From the NCBI RefSeq assembly GCF_011044255.1, contig NZ_CP049107.1, forward strand, positions 3,345,001-3,409,000: a stretch of 64,000 nt of DNA. The letters run 5' to 3'. Below the pieces are notes generated by a model, which saw only the letters and a list, made by a program, of their open reading frames with translations, was not told the origin of the DNA and did no database searches. Shown here in pieces: positions 16,158-24,988 of the stretch. How positions within the stretch are numbered: the first letter of the stretch is position 1; each line of letters begins with the position of its first letter. The stretch is from Rhizorhabdus phycosphaerae (lineage in GTDB: Bacteria; Pseudomonadota; Alphaproteobacteria; Sphingomonadales; Sphingomonadaceae). The position numbers and the translations under genes are program-made.

Positions 16158-17303
16158 TCAACCGTCGATGATGTGCGGTACGAAGCGCGCCATGTTGCCG
16201 GTGATGAGCCCATCCTCGCGAATGCCGACCCCGGCGGCTTCGCCATCGACGATCCACGACCCGATGACCGGGTGAAATCCGTCGAATCCGTCCGATCGGA
16301 ACCTCTGCTGGTACAGCAGGCGATCGGCGGCATAATTGCCCTCCGACTGGGCGATCACCTTTCCCGCTTCCACCACCCGAATATTTGCGCCTTCCCGTGA
16401 GAGAAAGGGTTTGGCGACATGGCTGTCGCCGATCGCGTCACGGGTGCTCGATGCCGGCAACAGGTTCGGATGGCCGGGAAACAACTTCCACAGCAGCTCG
16501 AGTATGGCCTTGTTGCTCCAGAGCATCTTCCAGATCGGCTCGATCCACAGCGTTGCCGGCAGGTTCCGGACGATCTCGGGTCCGTAGCGCTCGTCGACGA
16601 TCCATTCCCAGGGATAGAGCTTGAAGATCGTGCTGATCAGATAGTCGTCGAGATCGACGATGCGGCCGTCCTCGTCGATCCCGATGTCGCCGATCAATAT
16701 TGCCCGCGTGGCGATCCCTGCCTGCTCGGCCAGATCGCGCAGATAGGTCGTGGTGATGGTGTCTTCGTGCGACGGGTCTGCCGCGTGGGTAAACCAGGCC
16801 CTGCGGCCCGGCAGGGAGCGCGCCAGCCGGCGCCACCGCGCCAGCAGCTTGTCGTGGAGACTGTTGAACTGGTCATGTTCGGGAAAACACTGCTCCTTCC
16901 AGTCCCACTGGACGACCGCCGCTTCGAGCATGCCGGTGGGGGTGTCGCAGTTGAACTCGTACAGCTTTGGTTCGTCCGACCCATCGTAGCCGAAGTCGAA
17001 GCGGCCGACGTTGAGCGCCGGCGGCTGATCGCGCCAACTGTCGGCAATCGCCTGGCGGCAATAGACCGGAATACCGAAATGCTGCATCAACGCCGGGTTA
17101 CGGACCATGTGGGCGCCTGCCTCGACGAACAGGGCATGGACATTCTCGGTTGCGGTTTCAATCCGTTCGACGTCCGCTGCGCAGAGCGCATAATGGACGG
17201 TTTCGTCCCAATAGACATTGGCTCCGTCGCTGTGCCAAATCAGCCCGAGGCGCTCGACACGCCTGCGCCAGTCGGCACGGGCTTCGCGGTTGCGCCGCTC
17301 CAT
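16158..17303 (-). CDS. glutathionylspermidine synthase-like ATP-grasp protein
   Basis: A 381-residue protein of the glutathionylspermidine synthase C-terminal-domain family (pre-ATP-grasp plus ATP-grasp; compare E. coli YgiC and YjfC). Visible features are FDFGYDGSDEPKLYEFNCDTPTG, typical of the substrate/Mg-binding part, EWIVDERYGPEIVRNL, and late ATP-binding residues in VAKPFLSREGANIRV and GSWIVDGEAAG. The true polyamine/glutathione amidase domain of GspSA is missing, as in YjfC. The ATG at 17303 follows the upstream stop by 4 bases; an in-frame GTG at 17357 is a less likely start because it overlaps the upstream gene. Third gene of the DUF350-DUF1190-ATP-grasp trio. The ligation product is not known. 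Confidence 0.82.
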   Translation of the reverse strand: MERRNREARADWRRRVERLGLIWHSDGANVYWDETVHYALCAADVERIETATENVHALFVEAGAHMVRNPALMQHFGIPVYCRQAIADSWRDQPPALNVGRFDFGYDGSDEPKLYEFNCDTPTGMLEAAVVQWDWKEQCFPEHDQFNSLHDKLLARWRRLARSLPGRRAWFTHAADPSHEDTITTTYLRDLAEQAGIATRAILIGDIGIDEDGRIVDLDDYLISTIFKLYPWEWIVDERYGPEIVRNLPATLWIEPIWKMLWSNKAILELLWKLFPGHPNLLPASSTRDAIGDSHVAKPFLSREGANIRVVEAGKVIAQSEGNYAADRLLYQQRFRSDGFDGFHPVIGSWIVDGEAAGVGIREDGLITGNMARFVPHIIDG

Positions 17304-17307
17304 CGGC

Positions 17308-17727
17308 TCAGGACCAGCCGCCCCCGAAGCGCCGCCCGCTGGAGCCGAGTCCACCACGCGATACCGCCCTGGACCGGGTCATGTTTACCGAAGATGGCGC
17401 CTGATAATAGGATATGCCGGGGCGGCGTTCGTAAGATCCACTGCCGTCCTGCGCTGCGCCCGATACGGAATCGAGCAGGAAGGGCAGGCGGGCACCGCGA
17501 TTGAGGTAGAACCACCGCCCGCCGCCATGCGCCGAACTGCCGCTTCCGTTGGTGTCGCCTTCATGGCAGTTGGGGTCGGCGACCCTGTACCCCTGGCTGT
17601 CTACGCAGACTGCCGTGTCCAGATCCGCCACCGGGTCTTCCCATTGGGGCTCGGCCGAGGGCGTCAAGGCGGAGACAGCGATGAGCGCGGCTGCGACCGA
17701 GGAGGTCAGGGCGACGTTCTTGTCCAT
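17308..17727 (-). CDS. DUF1190-like exported protein
   Basis: A 139-residue protein with an N-terminal hydrophobic segment (SSVAAALIAVSALTPSA) that looks like a signal peptide, then a short Cys-containing region (AVCVDSQGYRVADPNC) and a low-complexity Gly/Ser/Arg tail ending FGGGWS. Composition and position between a DUF350 membrane protein and an ATP-grasp ligase match the DUF1190/YgiB-YjfM family. Probably periplasmic or membrane-attached. The 10-base gap upstream and 4-base gap downstream suggest one transcript. Assignment rests as much on context as on sequence. Confidence 0.65.
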   Translation of the reverse strand: MDKNVALTSSVAAALIAVSALTPSAEPQWEDPVADLDTAVCVDSQGYRVADPNCHEGDTNGSGSSAHGGGRWFYLNRGARLPFLLDSVSGAAQDGSGSYERRPGISYYQAPSSVNMTRSRAVSRGGLGSSGRRFGGGWS

Positions 17728-17737
17728 CGGCCGACGC

Positions 17738-18148
17738 TCAGGGAACCATGCAGGCGGCTTGCAGGATACCCATGCCGAGGCCGATGCCGCCGACGAATAT
17801 CCCGGAAGCGGTGCAGCCTTTGCTGATCCGGTCCTCTATCGCGCGGAACAGCAGGCGCGCTATGGCGAAGAAGACGAGCGCCTGAATGAGCGCCGCGACC
17901 GCTCCCCACAGAAGCATGTCGATCGCGCTGACCGAATGGGCGATCACGAGCGCGACGGGAATGGCGAAGCCAAGGAAGGTCCCGACAAGTTGCACCGCGG
18001 CGGCGCTGTTGCCCTGGCGGATCAACGCGAATTCGGGATGAGGGGTGATCCGGACGTAGAGCACCATGAAGGCGAGCGCGAGACCGACCGCGCCAGCGAA
18101 ATAGGCCAGGAAATGCGGTAAGGCCCCAATGAAATAGCTGAGCAGCAT
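17738..18148 (-). CDS. DUF350 membrane protein
   Basis: A 136-residue integral membrane protein with four hydrophobic helices (about 4-30, 46-72, 76-98 and 112-134) and the DUF350/UPF0719 features SAAVQLVGTFLGFAIPVALVI and GIFVGGIGLGMGILQAACM. It opens the three-gene set resembling E. coli yjfL (DUF350), yjfM (DUF1190) and yjfC (ATP-grasp). The ATG at 18148 has AAGGGG upstream, and the hydrophobic sequence starts directly after it. The biochemical role of DUF350 is not established; the conserved trio suggests an envelope-associated modification system. Confidence 0.78.
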   Translation of the reverse strand: MLLSYFIGALPHFLAYFAGAVGLALAFMVLYVRITPHPEFALIRQGNSAAAVQLVGTFLGFAIPVALVIAHSVSAIDMLLWGAVAALIQALVFFAIARLLFRAIEDRISKGCTASGIFVGGIGLGMGILQAACMVP

Positions 18149-18266
18149 GTCGTCCCCTTGTGCGCCGACGCTAACAAGCCCCGCAGCGGCGGCAAAGCGA
18201 AATGGCGGCGAAAAAGCGCGGCATTTTGCTCCATTGTGGAGCCATGCGCAGGCGGCCGCACACAGA

Positions 18267-18298
18267 AAGGGCGCCACCGGTTGCCCGGCGACGCCCTT
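18267..18298 (-). terminator. hairpin terminator after the Coq4-like gene
   Basis: Read on the minus strand, AAGGGCG-TCG-CCGG-GCAA-CCGG-TGG-CGCCCTT folds as a continuous 14-bp stem counting two G-U pairs, followed by TTCT. The plus-strand version has two mismatches, so orientation favours the minus strand, 24 bases after the Coq4-like stop. Confidence 0.6.
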
Positions 18299-18321
18299 CC
18301 TGACGAAAAAGGGGATGACGA

Positions 18322-19215
18322 TTATTCGGCGGCGGTTGCCATCGCATGGTCGTCATTGGCGCCGCGCGGGTCTTCGCTGACCGCGGTCGTCCAGGCCCAC
18401 TCGCCCGGAGGCGGCGGGTTGGTGATGCCATATTCCTCGCGGATGTCCTGCACCTGCCAGTCGAGATAGTCGCGGAAGGGGATCAGGAAGAGCGGGTGCT
18501 TCCAGGCGCGGCCCTGGGCGGCGCCGATGTCCTCTGCGTCGAGCTCGACCTTGAATGCCTCCGGATAGAAGAGGCCGCTCTTCATCGTCGTCTTCGCCTT
18601 CAGATAGGTGCTGACGCGGTTGAAGAAGGCAGCGAGCTCCGGCTTGAAATATTTGTAGAGCGCGCGCGAATTGGCGGCGAGCAGCGCGACTTCACCGGCA
18701 TGGTTCGTCTCGAACCCGGTGATCATGTGCTCGATATCGTGGGTGTGGGTCCGCTCCTTCATGTAGAAATCGAAGTCGGTCTTGATTTCCATACCCTGAT
18801 AGAAGTGGTCCATATTGTAGCCGCTGTTGACCACGAAATCATGGATCACCGAGCGCAGCGTGCCGGGCTTCGGGTCCTTGAGCTCGTCCATCGTGAACAG
18901 CGAGATCTTGCGGCCTTCGAGCCACGCCTTGAACTCGGGCAGGCGCGCCTTCTCTTCCTCGAACAGCTGGAAGATACGGGGCCAGTCCTCGAGCTCCATC
19001 AGGATCTTGACCACATTGGGGATGAAGGCGGTGTTCGGAAGCTCGGGGCCGTTCCGGCGCAGCATTTCCTGCGCGATCAGCGTGCGAAGCTCCGCATGGT
19101 TGAGATAGGGCGACGAGCTGATCAGCGTCGAACTCTGCGTCGTGATGTTGGCGCCGGTGCCGTTATAATAGGCGAAGTCGGCGTCGCTCACTTTCGCTGC
19201 GATATTGTCTTCCAT
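18322..19215 (-). CDS. Coq4-like protein
   Basis: A 297-residue protein containing the signature of the Coq4 ubiquinone-biosynthesis family: HDIEH at 159-163, then exactly 11 residues, then Glu175 (HDxxH-x11-E, a predicted metal site). Coq4 is a lipid-binding member of the ubiquinone assembly and was recently linked to decarboxylation/hydroxylation at ring C1. This copy is longer than usual and carries a C-terminal extension (NPPPPGEWAWTTAV). It stands apart from other ubiquinone genes, in a catabolic region. The ATG at 19215 follows GGAGAG. A different quinone-like or isoprenoid substrate is possible. Confidence 0.72.
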   Translation of the reverse strand: MEDNIAAKVSDADFAYYNGTGANITTQSSTLISSSPYLNHAELRTLIAQEMLRRNGPELPNTAFIPNVVKILMELEDWPRIFQLFEEEKARLPEFKAWLEGRKISLFTMDELKDPKPGTLRSVIHDFVVNSGYNMDHFYQGMEIKTDFDFYMKERTHTHDIEHMITGFETNHAGEVALLAANSRALYKYFKPELAAFFNRVSTYLKAKTTMKSGLFYPEAFKVELDAEDIGAAQGRAWKHPLFLIPFRDYLDWQVQDIREEYGITNPPPPGEWAWTTAVSEDPRGANDDHAMATAAE

Positions 19216-19389
19216 GTCCGCTCTCCTGCTTGAGCCCCTCGCGGGGGGCAGCCTCTCCAATGGCGTAAAGCTATTTCGGAACCTATTTCACTTATATCGA
19301 CGCGGCAAGGGAAATGCGCTGGAAAGATAGCGGTTCGCGACGATTCTCTTTAGCTTTTGCGTAGTGGAGAGGGTGATTCGGAGCGAATT

Positions 19390-19818
19390 ATGGAAAATCA
19401 GCGTGAGGCGATACGCAATCAGCTGGCTCGATTCGCCCGCATCCTCGACTCGCGGTCATGGGAGTCGGTGGGCGACGTCTTCGCGGACGAGGTGAGCTTC
19501 CATTATGGCGACGGTCGCGAGCAGTCCGGAATCGCCGCCATGCGCGAGCAGTTTCGCGCCTTCCTGGACGGATGCGGTCCGTCGCAGCACCTGCTCGGGA
19601 GCATCGCGATCGAGCCCGATGGCGAGGGGTGGCTGTCCCGTACCTACGTTCAGGCGCGACATCAGGGACGCGGAGACCGCGCCGACCGGATCTTCGACAC
19701 GCATGGCGACTATGTCGATCGGTGGCGGAAGGTTGCGGGCCACTGGAAGGTCGTTCGCCGCGACGTTACATGGTCGATGCACATCGGCGATCCGACGATC
19801 CTCGGCCCGGGCGACTGA
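19390..19818 (+). CDS. SnoaL-like / NTF2-fold protein
   Basis: A 142-residue single-domain SnoaL-type protein: helix QREAIRNQLARFARILDSRSWESVGDVF, then DEVSFHYGDG, the His-bearing PSQHLLGSIAIE, and final strands WKVVRRDVTWSMHIGD. It lacks the Tyr14/Asp38 arrangement of ketosteroid isomerase, so isomerase activity is not indicated. It stands alone, divergent from the Coq4-like gene and convergent with an SDR. The ATG at 19390 is preceded by GGAG about 8 bases upstream. Function unknown. Confidence 0.7.
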   Translation: MENQREAIRNQLARFARILDSRSWESVGDVFADEVSFHYGDGREQSGIAAMREQFRAFLDGCGPSQHLLGSIAIEPDGEGWLSRTYVQARHQGRGDRADRIFDTHGDYVDRWRKVAGHWKVVRRDVTWSMHIGDPTILGPGD

Positions 19819-19860
19819 GCTCCCCAGGGTTTCGCGCTGCCTTTGGCAGGGCGATGGAGC
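19819..19860. terminator. bidirectional hairpin between convergent SnoaL and SDR genes
   Basis: CGCgCTGCC-TTT-GGCAGgGCG (19833-19853) forms an 8-bp stem with one mismatch, enclosed by GCTCC/GGAGC at 19819-19823 and 19856-19860. It fills the whole 43-bp gap between two convergent stops. Confidence 0.6.
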
Positions 19861-19861
19861 C

Positions 19862-20623
19862 TTAGGGACGGATGGAGGCGCCGCCATCGACGGCGAGCAC
19901 TTGGCCGTTGATCCACTCGCCATCTGGCGAGAAGAGCATCGCAACCATCGCGGCGATGTCCTCGCTCTCGCCCAGCCGCCAGTGGCGGTGCGCGGCGAGG
20001 ACCTGCTGCTGAAACTCGACCGGCATATTCTGCTTGATCTGCGCGGTCATCACCATGCCGGGCGCGATCGCATTGGCGCGGACACCCTCCTTGCCCCAGC
20101 GACTGGCGATGTGGCGGACAAGCGCGTTCACTGCGGCCTTGGTCATCGCATAGGCCACGCGCTCGGGCTCGCCCATATGCGCTGCCGATGACGAAGTGAC
20201 GATGAAGGCGCCGCGGTTTGCGACGAGATGGGGAAGGGCGTGGCGCGCGCAGGAGAGAACCCCGCGCATGTTGACCGCCACGGTCGCATCGAATGTCTCG
20301 AGGGAAATGGTTACCGCATCGCCATCCTCGCGGATCGCCTTCATGTTGGCCGCATTGGCGTGCATGAAATCGAGCCGGCCGAAATGCTCGACCGCCTTCG
20401 CCACAAGGGCTGCGACCGATGCGTCGTCGCCCTGGTCATAGGCCATGCCGATCACGCGAAGGCCTTCGGCGGCCATCGCGTCCGCATCGGCGCGTGCGGC
20501 GTCGCCGTTGAGATCGCCGAGCAACACGCCGGCGCCTTCCCGGGCGAGTCGCAAGGCGGTCGCAGTTCCGATCCCGCCAGCCCCTGCAACGATCGCAACC
20601 TTGCCGTCCAGTCTCTGCATCAT
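19862..20623 (-). CDS. short-chain dehydrogenase/reductase (SDR)
   Basis: A 253-residue classical SDR: GAGGIGTA cofactor loop, Asp in LLGDLN (NAD-type), ANAAN in place of the usual NNAG, Ser in TSSSAA and YAMTK as catalytic Tyr/Lys. It is the last gene of a minus-strand operon with a second SDR and a TonB receptor. The ATG at 20623 overlaps the preceding stop (ATGA) with GGCGGA upstream; ATGs at 20629 and 20620 are alternatives. Likely handles an alcohol/ketone step on the compound imported by the receptor. Confidence 0.83.
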   Translation of the reverse strand: MMQRLDGKVAIVAGAGGIGTATALRLAREGAGVLLGDLNGDAARADADAMAAEGLRVIGMAYDQGDDASVAALVAKAVEHFGRLDFMHANAANMKAIREDGDAVTISLETFDATVAVNMRGVLSCARHALPHLVANRGAFIVTSSSAAHMGEPERVAYAMTKAAVNALVRHIASRWGKEGVRANAIAPGMVMTAQIKQNMPVEFQQQVLAAHRHWRLGESEDIAAMVAMLFSPDGEWINGQVLAVDGGASIRP

Positions 20624-21519
20624 GCCCATTCCGCCAAGCCTGTTATTGCCGGATGCGACCAGGCCGGCGGTTCTGCCGGCGGCAGGCTGTCCCGGCCGTC
20701 CAGCGATCGCACGTCGAGCCGCTGGTCGTGCGGCCATTGCATCGAATAGGCGATCCGACCGGTACGCTCGCCCGCAGGCAGATGACACATGTCGAGCACC
20801 GTCGCGGCGATATAGGCGACGTCCTCGGTCGGATAGTCGCTCGGTATCAGCTGGTCGGCGCCGGGCGTGCGGATTGCGGTCGACGGTGCGACCACGTTGA
20901 CCGCGATATTCCAGTCGATCAGTTCGGCGGCCAGCCCCTGGCTGAACCGGTTCAGCGCCGCCTTGGTCGCGGCATAGACGGTGTCCCCGCCGGCCCGCGC
21001 ATAATCGGCATAAGGCCGGAGCGGCGGCATCGCGGTGACCGAGCCGATGTTGACGATCCAGCCTGCGCCGGCCGCCTTCATCGCGGGGATCGCGGCGCGG
21101 CTGAGCGCGAAGGGGACTTCGAGATAGTGGAGCAAGGTTCGCCGGAAGGTGTCGTCGCTCATCGCGTCGACGCGCGCATAATCGGCGAAGCCCGCATTGT
21201 TGACGAGGATGTCGATTGCGCCGGCCGCCTCGATCGTCCGATCGATCAGCGTGCCGCGCTGGGCCTCGTCTTCCAGGTCGGCCGCCAGCGCGATGGCGCG
21301 GCCGCCTGCGGTTTCGATAAGGGAGACGGTTTCCTCAAGCGTTCCGGCGACCAAATGGTCGGCACCGAACCGCTTCTGAAGGGCTGGGGCGCCGACCGAG
21401 CGCGCGGTGACAACCACCGTCGCGCCGGCCGACGCCAGCCTTTGAGCGACCGCCCGGCCGATGCCGCGACTGGCACCAGTGACCAGCGCGACACGACCGG
21501 CAAGCTGCGGTTGCGGCAT
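20620..21519 (-). CDS. short-chain dehydrogenase/reductase with long active-site insertion
   Basis: A 299-residue SDR: GASRGIGRAV cofactor loop, ILVNNAGFADY, Ser in IGSVTAM and catalytic YAATK. Between the catalytic Ser and Tyr it carries a longer segment than usual (PPLRPYADYARAGGDTV), and it has a C-terminal extension rich in Pro and Trp (SLPPAEPPAWSHPA). The ATG at 21519 comes one base after the TonB receptor stop; open frame upstream only overlaps the receptor. Operon: receptor, this SDR, second SDR. Confidence 0.82.
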   Translation of the reverse strand: MPQPQLAGRVALVTGASRGIGRAVAQRLASAGATVVVTARSVGAPALQKRFGADHLVAGTLEETVSLIETAGGRAIALAADLEDEAQRGTLIDRTIEAAGAIDILVNNAGFADYARVDAMSDDTFRRTLLHYLEVPFALSRAAIPAMKAAGAGWIVNIGSVTAMPPLRPYADYARAGGDTVYAATKAALNRFSQGLAAELIDWNIAVNVVAPSTAIRTPGADQLIPSDYPTEDVAYIAATVLDMCHLPAGERTGRIAYSMQWPHDQRLDVRSLDGRDSLPPAEPPAWSHPAITGLAEWA

Positions 21520-21520
21520 C

Positions 21521-23914
21521 TTAGAAGGCGAAGCCCAGTTCGACGCCGTAGGTGCGGCCGCGATCATAGGTGCCCACAAGCGAGAGCACCGGCGCACCGA
21601 AGGAGATATATTGCTTGTCGAGGATGTTCTGACCGAAGGCCGAGACCGAGAAGCTCGAGCTGCCTACCGGAACGTTCATCAGGCCGACGCGGCCATCGAC
21701 GAGCCAGTAACCGGGCTGCTTATTCTCATTCTCCAGCGCGACCTGTCCGGCGAGGTTCCGGAAGGGCGTCGAGGTCAGATAATATTTGCTGCGGTAACGA
21801 CCCTCGATACGCGCTTGGAGATGGCTGCCGTTCGAGAATTCCGGAGCATCATATTGGGCCGAGACGCGGCCCGTCCAGGTCGAGTTATAGGTGGTACGGG
21901 CCACGTCGGCGACTTCGACGCCATTCAGAATGAACGTCTTATAGTCGAGATCGGCATAGCCGATATTGCCGCTGAGCACGAGACCGCGAACCGGGACGAC
22001 GTCGGCCTCGACTTCGAAGCCCTTGATCTTGGCCTTGCCCGCATTGTCGAAGAACTGGCGGCCGTTGATGAAGTTCTGCGTCTGCAGGTCCTTATAGTCG
22101 CTGTAGAAGGCCGCGACGTTCAGGCGGACCCGGTTGTCGAACATCTGCGTCTTGGCGCCGAGTTCGTAGGCGACCAGCGTTTCCGGCTTGTACGGAATGC
22201 CACTGAGAATGCCGCCAGCCACATAGCCGCTCGAAATCTTGCCGTAGACGGTGGAGTCGTCGGTCGGCCGCCAGGTCACGATGCCGGTGTAGTTCAGCTT
22301 GTTGAACGACACCGAATATTTGCCGACGCCGAGGGCGCCGCCCTGCGCGTTGGAAATCGCGTTGATGTTCAGCTTGCGGTCGTCGATCGTGTAGCGGAGG
22401 CCGCCGGTGACGTCGATCCGGTCGCCCAGATGGATGGTCAGCTGACCATAGCCGGCGATCGAGTCGTTGATCGACAGCGTGTCGGTCAGGCCGCTGCCGA
22501 AGACCGCATCGAGCGGGCTCGGTACGACCGTGCCATTCGGCGTCGGCGACAAAATGCCCAGCACGTCGGTCGCGGGCGACCGCTCGTGGAAGTAGAAGGC
22601 ACCCGCCGTCAGTTCATAATTCTCGCCATCCAGCTGGATCTGGAATTCCTGGCTGAACTGCTTCTGGCTGGTGTCACGCGAGGTGAGCAGCGAGAAGAAA
22701 TAGTCGTTTGGGCCGGGAATATTGGCCGGGTTGAACAGGGCCGCCTGGATCTGCGCAGGGGTCAGGCCCGGGGTGATCAGTGCGCCCAACTGGCCGAAGG
22801 TGAACCGCAGACCGCCGCTCGCGGCGAGGTCATACACATTCGGGTCCTGCTTGAACTTGCGATAGGCGGTGATGCTCTTCAGCGTGACGAGATCGTTCGG
22901 CTTGACGGCCAGGGTCAGGCTGTGACCCTGGGTCACGACATGCTCGGCGCTGGTGGCGTTCGCGACTGCCTTGAGCCGCGAATTCGGGGCGATGTTGGTG
23001 ATGCCGCCGAAGAAGGGCTGGAGGTTGACGATCGGTTGCAGCAGCGCGCCCGACTGGTCGGGGATCACGCCCAGGCTCTGCATCGCGCGGCCAACGGTGC
23101 GCGAGTCGGTATAGTCGAAGCGATAGTCGGCGGTCAGATTGCCGAACTCGCCGCGGATCGCCAGCTGGCCGCCGTCGATGTTGCGACCGCCGAGCTTCTT
23201 GGCGAAGGTCTGCGTGCCGAACTTCGGATCGCGCAGCGACATGTTGAGCGTCTTGCCGCCCAGCAGGTTGGTATAGTCGCCGGCAATCTCGTCATGGAGA
23301 TAGGCGAACTTGACCGAGAAGGGGCCGAAGGCCGGCAGGTTGACGACGACCTTGCCACGAATGGCGTCGTAATTGCCGTAGGACACATTGCCGCGGACAT
23401 CGAACTCGCCGGTCGGATCGGCGCTCACGAGGCTGATCGCGCCGCTGGTCGCATTGCGGCCGAACAGCGTGCCCTGCGGACCGCGCAGCACTTCGACGCG
23501 CTGGATGTCGGCGAGGTCGAAGATCGAGCCGACAGTACGGCCGATATAGACACCGTCCAGATAGATGCCGACCTTGGGGTCGACCGCATTGTTCGACACG
23601 CCCGAGGCGACGCCGCGAATGGCGATCGACGGGTTGCTCTGCAGGCCCTGCGTCTGGATCTGAAGGCTCGGCGCGAGGCCGGCAAGATTTTTGACGTTGG
23701 TAACGCGCAGCGTGTCGAGCTGCTCGCTGCTGATCGCGGTGACGGCGACGGGAACCTTCTGCAGGCTCTCGGCGCGGCGCTGGGCGGTCACGACGATCTC
23801 TTCCAGGCCTGCCATGTCCGACTCGGACGCCTGCGGCGCGGTGTCCTGCGCGACGGCTGCGGTGGCAAGAAGGGAAACGCCGGCAAGCGCCAGCGCGGTT
23901 GTGGTGAAGCGCAT
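21521..23914 (-). CDS. TonB-dependent outer-membrane receptor
   Basis: A 797-residue TonB receptor. It has a signal peptide of about 22 residues (ending AAVAQ), a TonB-box-like stretch EEIVVTAQRR near 40, a plug domain (SLQKVPVAVTAISSEQL, VEVLRGPQGTLFGRNATSGAI) and a long beta-barrel ending in Phe (GVELGFAF), as outer-membrane proteins do. This plug style is common in sphingomonad receptors for hydrophobic or plant-derived compounds rather than siderophores. The ATG at 23914 follows CAGGAGAGG. It heads an operon with two SDRs, so it likely imports their substrate; a steroid is plausible, not proven. Confidence 0.9.
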   Translation of the reverse strand: MRFTTTALALAGVSLLATAAVAQDTAPQASESDMAGLEEIVVTAQRRAESLQKVPVAVTAISSEQLDTLRVTNVKNLAGLAPSLQIQTQGLQSNPSIAIRGVASGVSNNAVDPKVGIYLDGVYIGRTVGSIFDLADIQRVEVLRGPQGTLFGRNATSGAISLVSADPTGEFDVRGNVSYGNYDAIRGKVVVNLPAFGPFSVKFAYLHDEIAGDYTNLLGGKTLNMSLRDPKFGTQTFAKKLGGRNIDGGQLAIRGEFGNLTADYRFDYTDSRTVGRAMQSLGVIPDQSGALLQPIVNLQPFFGGITNIAPNSRLKAVANATSAEHVVTQGHSLTLAVKPNDLVTLKSITAYRKFKQDPNVYDLAASGGLRFTFGQLGALITPGLTPAQIQAALFNPANIPGPNDYFFSLLTSRDTSQKQFSQEFQIQLDGENYELTAGAFYFHERSPATDVLGILSPTPNGTVVPSPLDAVFGSGLTDTLSINDSIAGYGQLTIHLGDRIDVTGGLRYTIDDRKLNINAISNAQGGALGVGKYSVSFNKLNYTGIVTWRPTDDSTVYGKISSGYVAGGILSGIPYKPETLVAYELGAKTQMFDNRVRLNVAAFYSDYKDLQTQNFINGRQFFDNAGKAKIKGFEVEADVVPVRGLVLSGNIGYADLDYKTFILNGVEVADVARTTYNSTWTGRVSAQYDAPEFSNGSHLQARIEGRYRSKYYLTSTPFRNLAGQVALENENKQPGYWLVDGRVGLMNVPVGSSSFSVSAFGQNILDKQYISFGAPVLSLVGTYDRGRTYGVELGFAF

Positions 23915-24215
23915 GAAATCCTCTCCTGAGTCGACGCTGTAATTATCTCCGGCGTCGTGCCCGTATCGGGTTCGCGCCACCGGCTCGGTACGTCTGGATG
24001 GCGCGCAGCCTTTCGCCGCCGCGCCGCCCTCAAAGGCTCAGCTCGCCCTGTCCTTACATCTCGGCATGTCCCCCGCTCTCCTTTTTCGACTTGCGCTGGA
24101 TATTTGTCTATCGTTTACGCAAGTGAGGAATGTATCGAGAGATCGGCTGCCAATCCAGTCAAATTTGGACCGTAGTCGACGAATTCGAGCAATAAATGGG
24201 AAAGGAGATTGGATC
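23915..24215. promoter_or_regulatory. divergent promoter region, TonB receptor / SDR
   Basis: This 301-bp stretch holds no gene and must contain the promoters of both the TonB receptor operon (leftward) and the SDR at 24216 (rightward). The one symmetric element seen is ACTTGCG-N22-CGCAAGT at 24089-24124, with an AT-rich centre (GATATTTGTCTATCG). The XRE-like regulator two genes to the right is a candidate binder. No convincing -35/-10 pair can be assigned by eye. Confidence 0.45.
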
Positions 24216-24986
24216 ATGGGCGAGGCAATGGCCGGCAAGGTCGTCATCGTTACCGGCGGCAGCGATGGCATCGGCCGTGCAACTGCGGTGGAACTCGCCC
24301 GAAACGCTGCGCATGTCGTTATCTGCGCCCGGCGGGAGGCCGTTCTCGCGGAGGCTCATGCCGAGGTGCAGGCTGCAGGATCGGTCGAATCGCACATTCT
24401 CGATGTTGGCGAAGCGGCGGCGTTCGCTGGACTCATAGCCGATGTCGCGAAGCGCCATGGCCGGCTCGACGGTCTCGTGAACAATGCCATGGCCGTGTCT
24501 TACAAGGACGTGCTGGACCTGACGCTGGACGACTGGCGGCACGACTTCCGCGTCAATGCGGAGGCGGTGTTCGTGGGAACCCAGGCGGCGATGCGCATCA
24601 TGCTGCCGCAGGGCTGGGGTTCGATCGTCAACATCTCCTCGCTCAACGGGCTGCGGGCGATGCCCGGCATGGCGAGCTATTCGGCGTCCAAGGCGGCGCT
24701 GGTCCATTTCAGCGCGGTTGCGGCCGCGGAAGCCGCGCCGCATGGCGTTCGCGTGAACGTCGTTGCCCCCGGTCAGGTCATGACGCCCGCCACGCGCGCC
24801 TTCGCTGCCGCCGATCCCGACCGCAACGCCCGGGTTTCCGAGACGATACCGATGCGGCGGGGTGGTGAGCCCGAGGAGATCGCGCGGGTGGTGCGATTCC
24901 TTCTGTCGGACGAGGCCTCGTTCGTAACCGGGGCATGCCTGCCGGTCGACGGCGGCAAGCTGCAGCAGCTTTACGTTCCGGCCTGA
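24216..24986 (+). CDS. short-chain dehydrogenase/reductase (SDR)
   Basis: A 256-residue classical SDR: GGSDGIGRA loop, Arg in ICARRE (NADP-type), LVNNAMAVS, Ser in ISSLNGL and YSASK. The ATG at 24216 has a strong AAAGGAG 8-14 bases upstream, clearly preferred over upstream in-frame codons. Divergent from the TonB receptor operon and convergent with the XRE-like regulator (2-base gap). Substrate unknown; context suggests the same regulon as the receptor and its two SDRs. Confidence 0.85.
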   Translation: MGEAMAGKVVIVTGGSDGIGRATAVELARNAAHVVICARREAVLAEAHAEVQAAGSVESHILDVGEAAAFAGLIADVAKRHGRLDGLVNNAMAVSYKDVLDLTLDDWRHDFRVNAEAVFVGTQAAMRIMLPQGWGSIVNISSLNGLRAMPGMASYSASKAALVHFSAVAAAEAAPHGVRVNVVAPGQVMTPATRAFAAADPDRNARVSETIPMRRGGEPEEIARVVRFLLSDEASFVTGACLPVDGGKLQQLYVPA

Positions 24987-24988
24987 CC

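Noticed and set aside
16158-17303. True glutathionylspermidine synthetase/amidase
   Set aside because: The amidase domain is missing and the protein is about 380 residues, matching the YgiC/YjfC group of unknown product.
21461-23929. An 800-codon open frame on the plus strand opposite the TonB receptor
   Set aside because: It is the high-GC antisense shadow of a receptor with clear signal peptide, plug and barrel; its translation has no recognisable domain.
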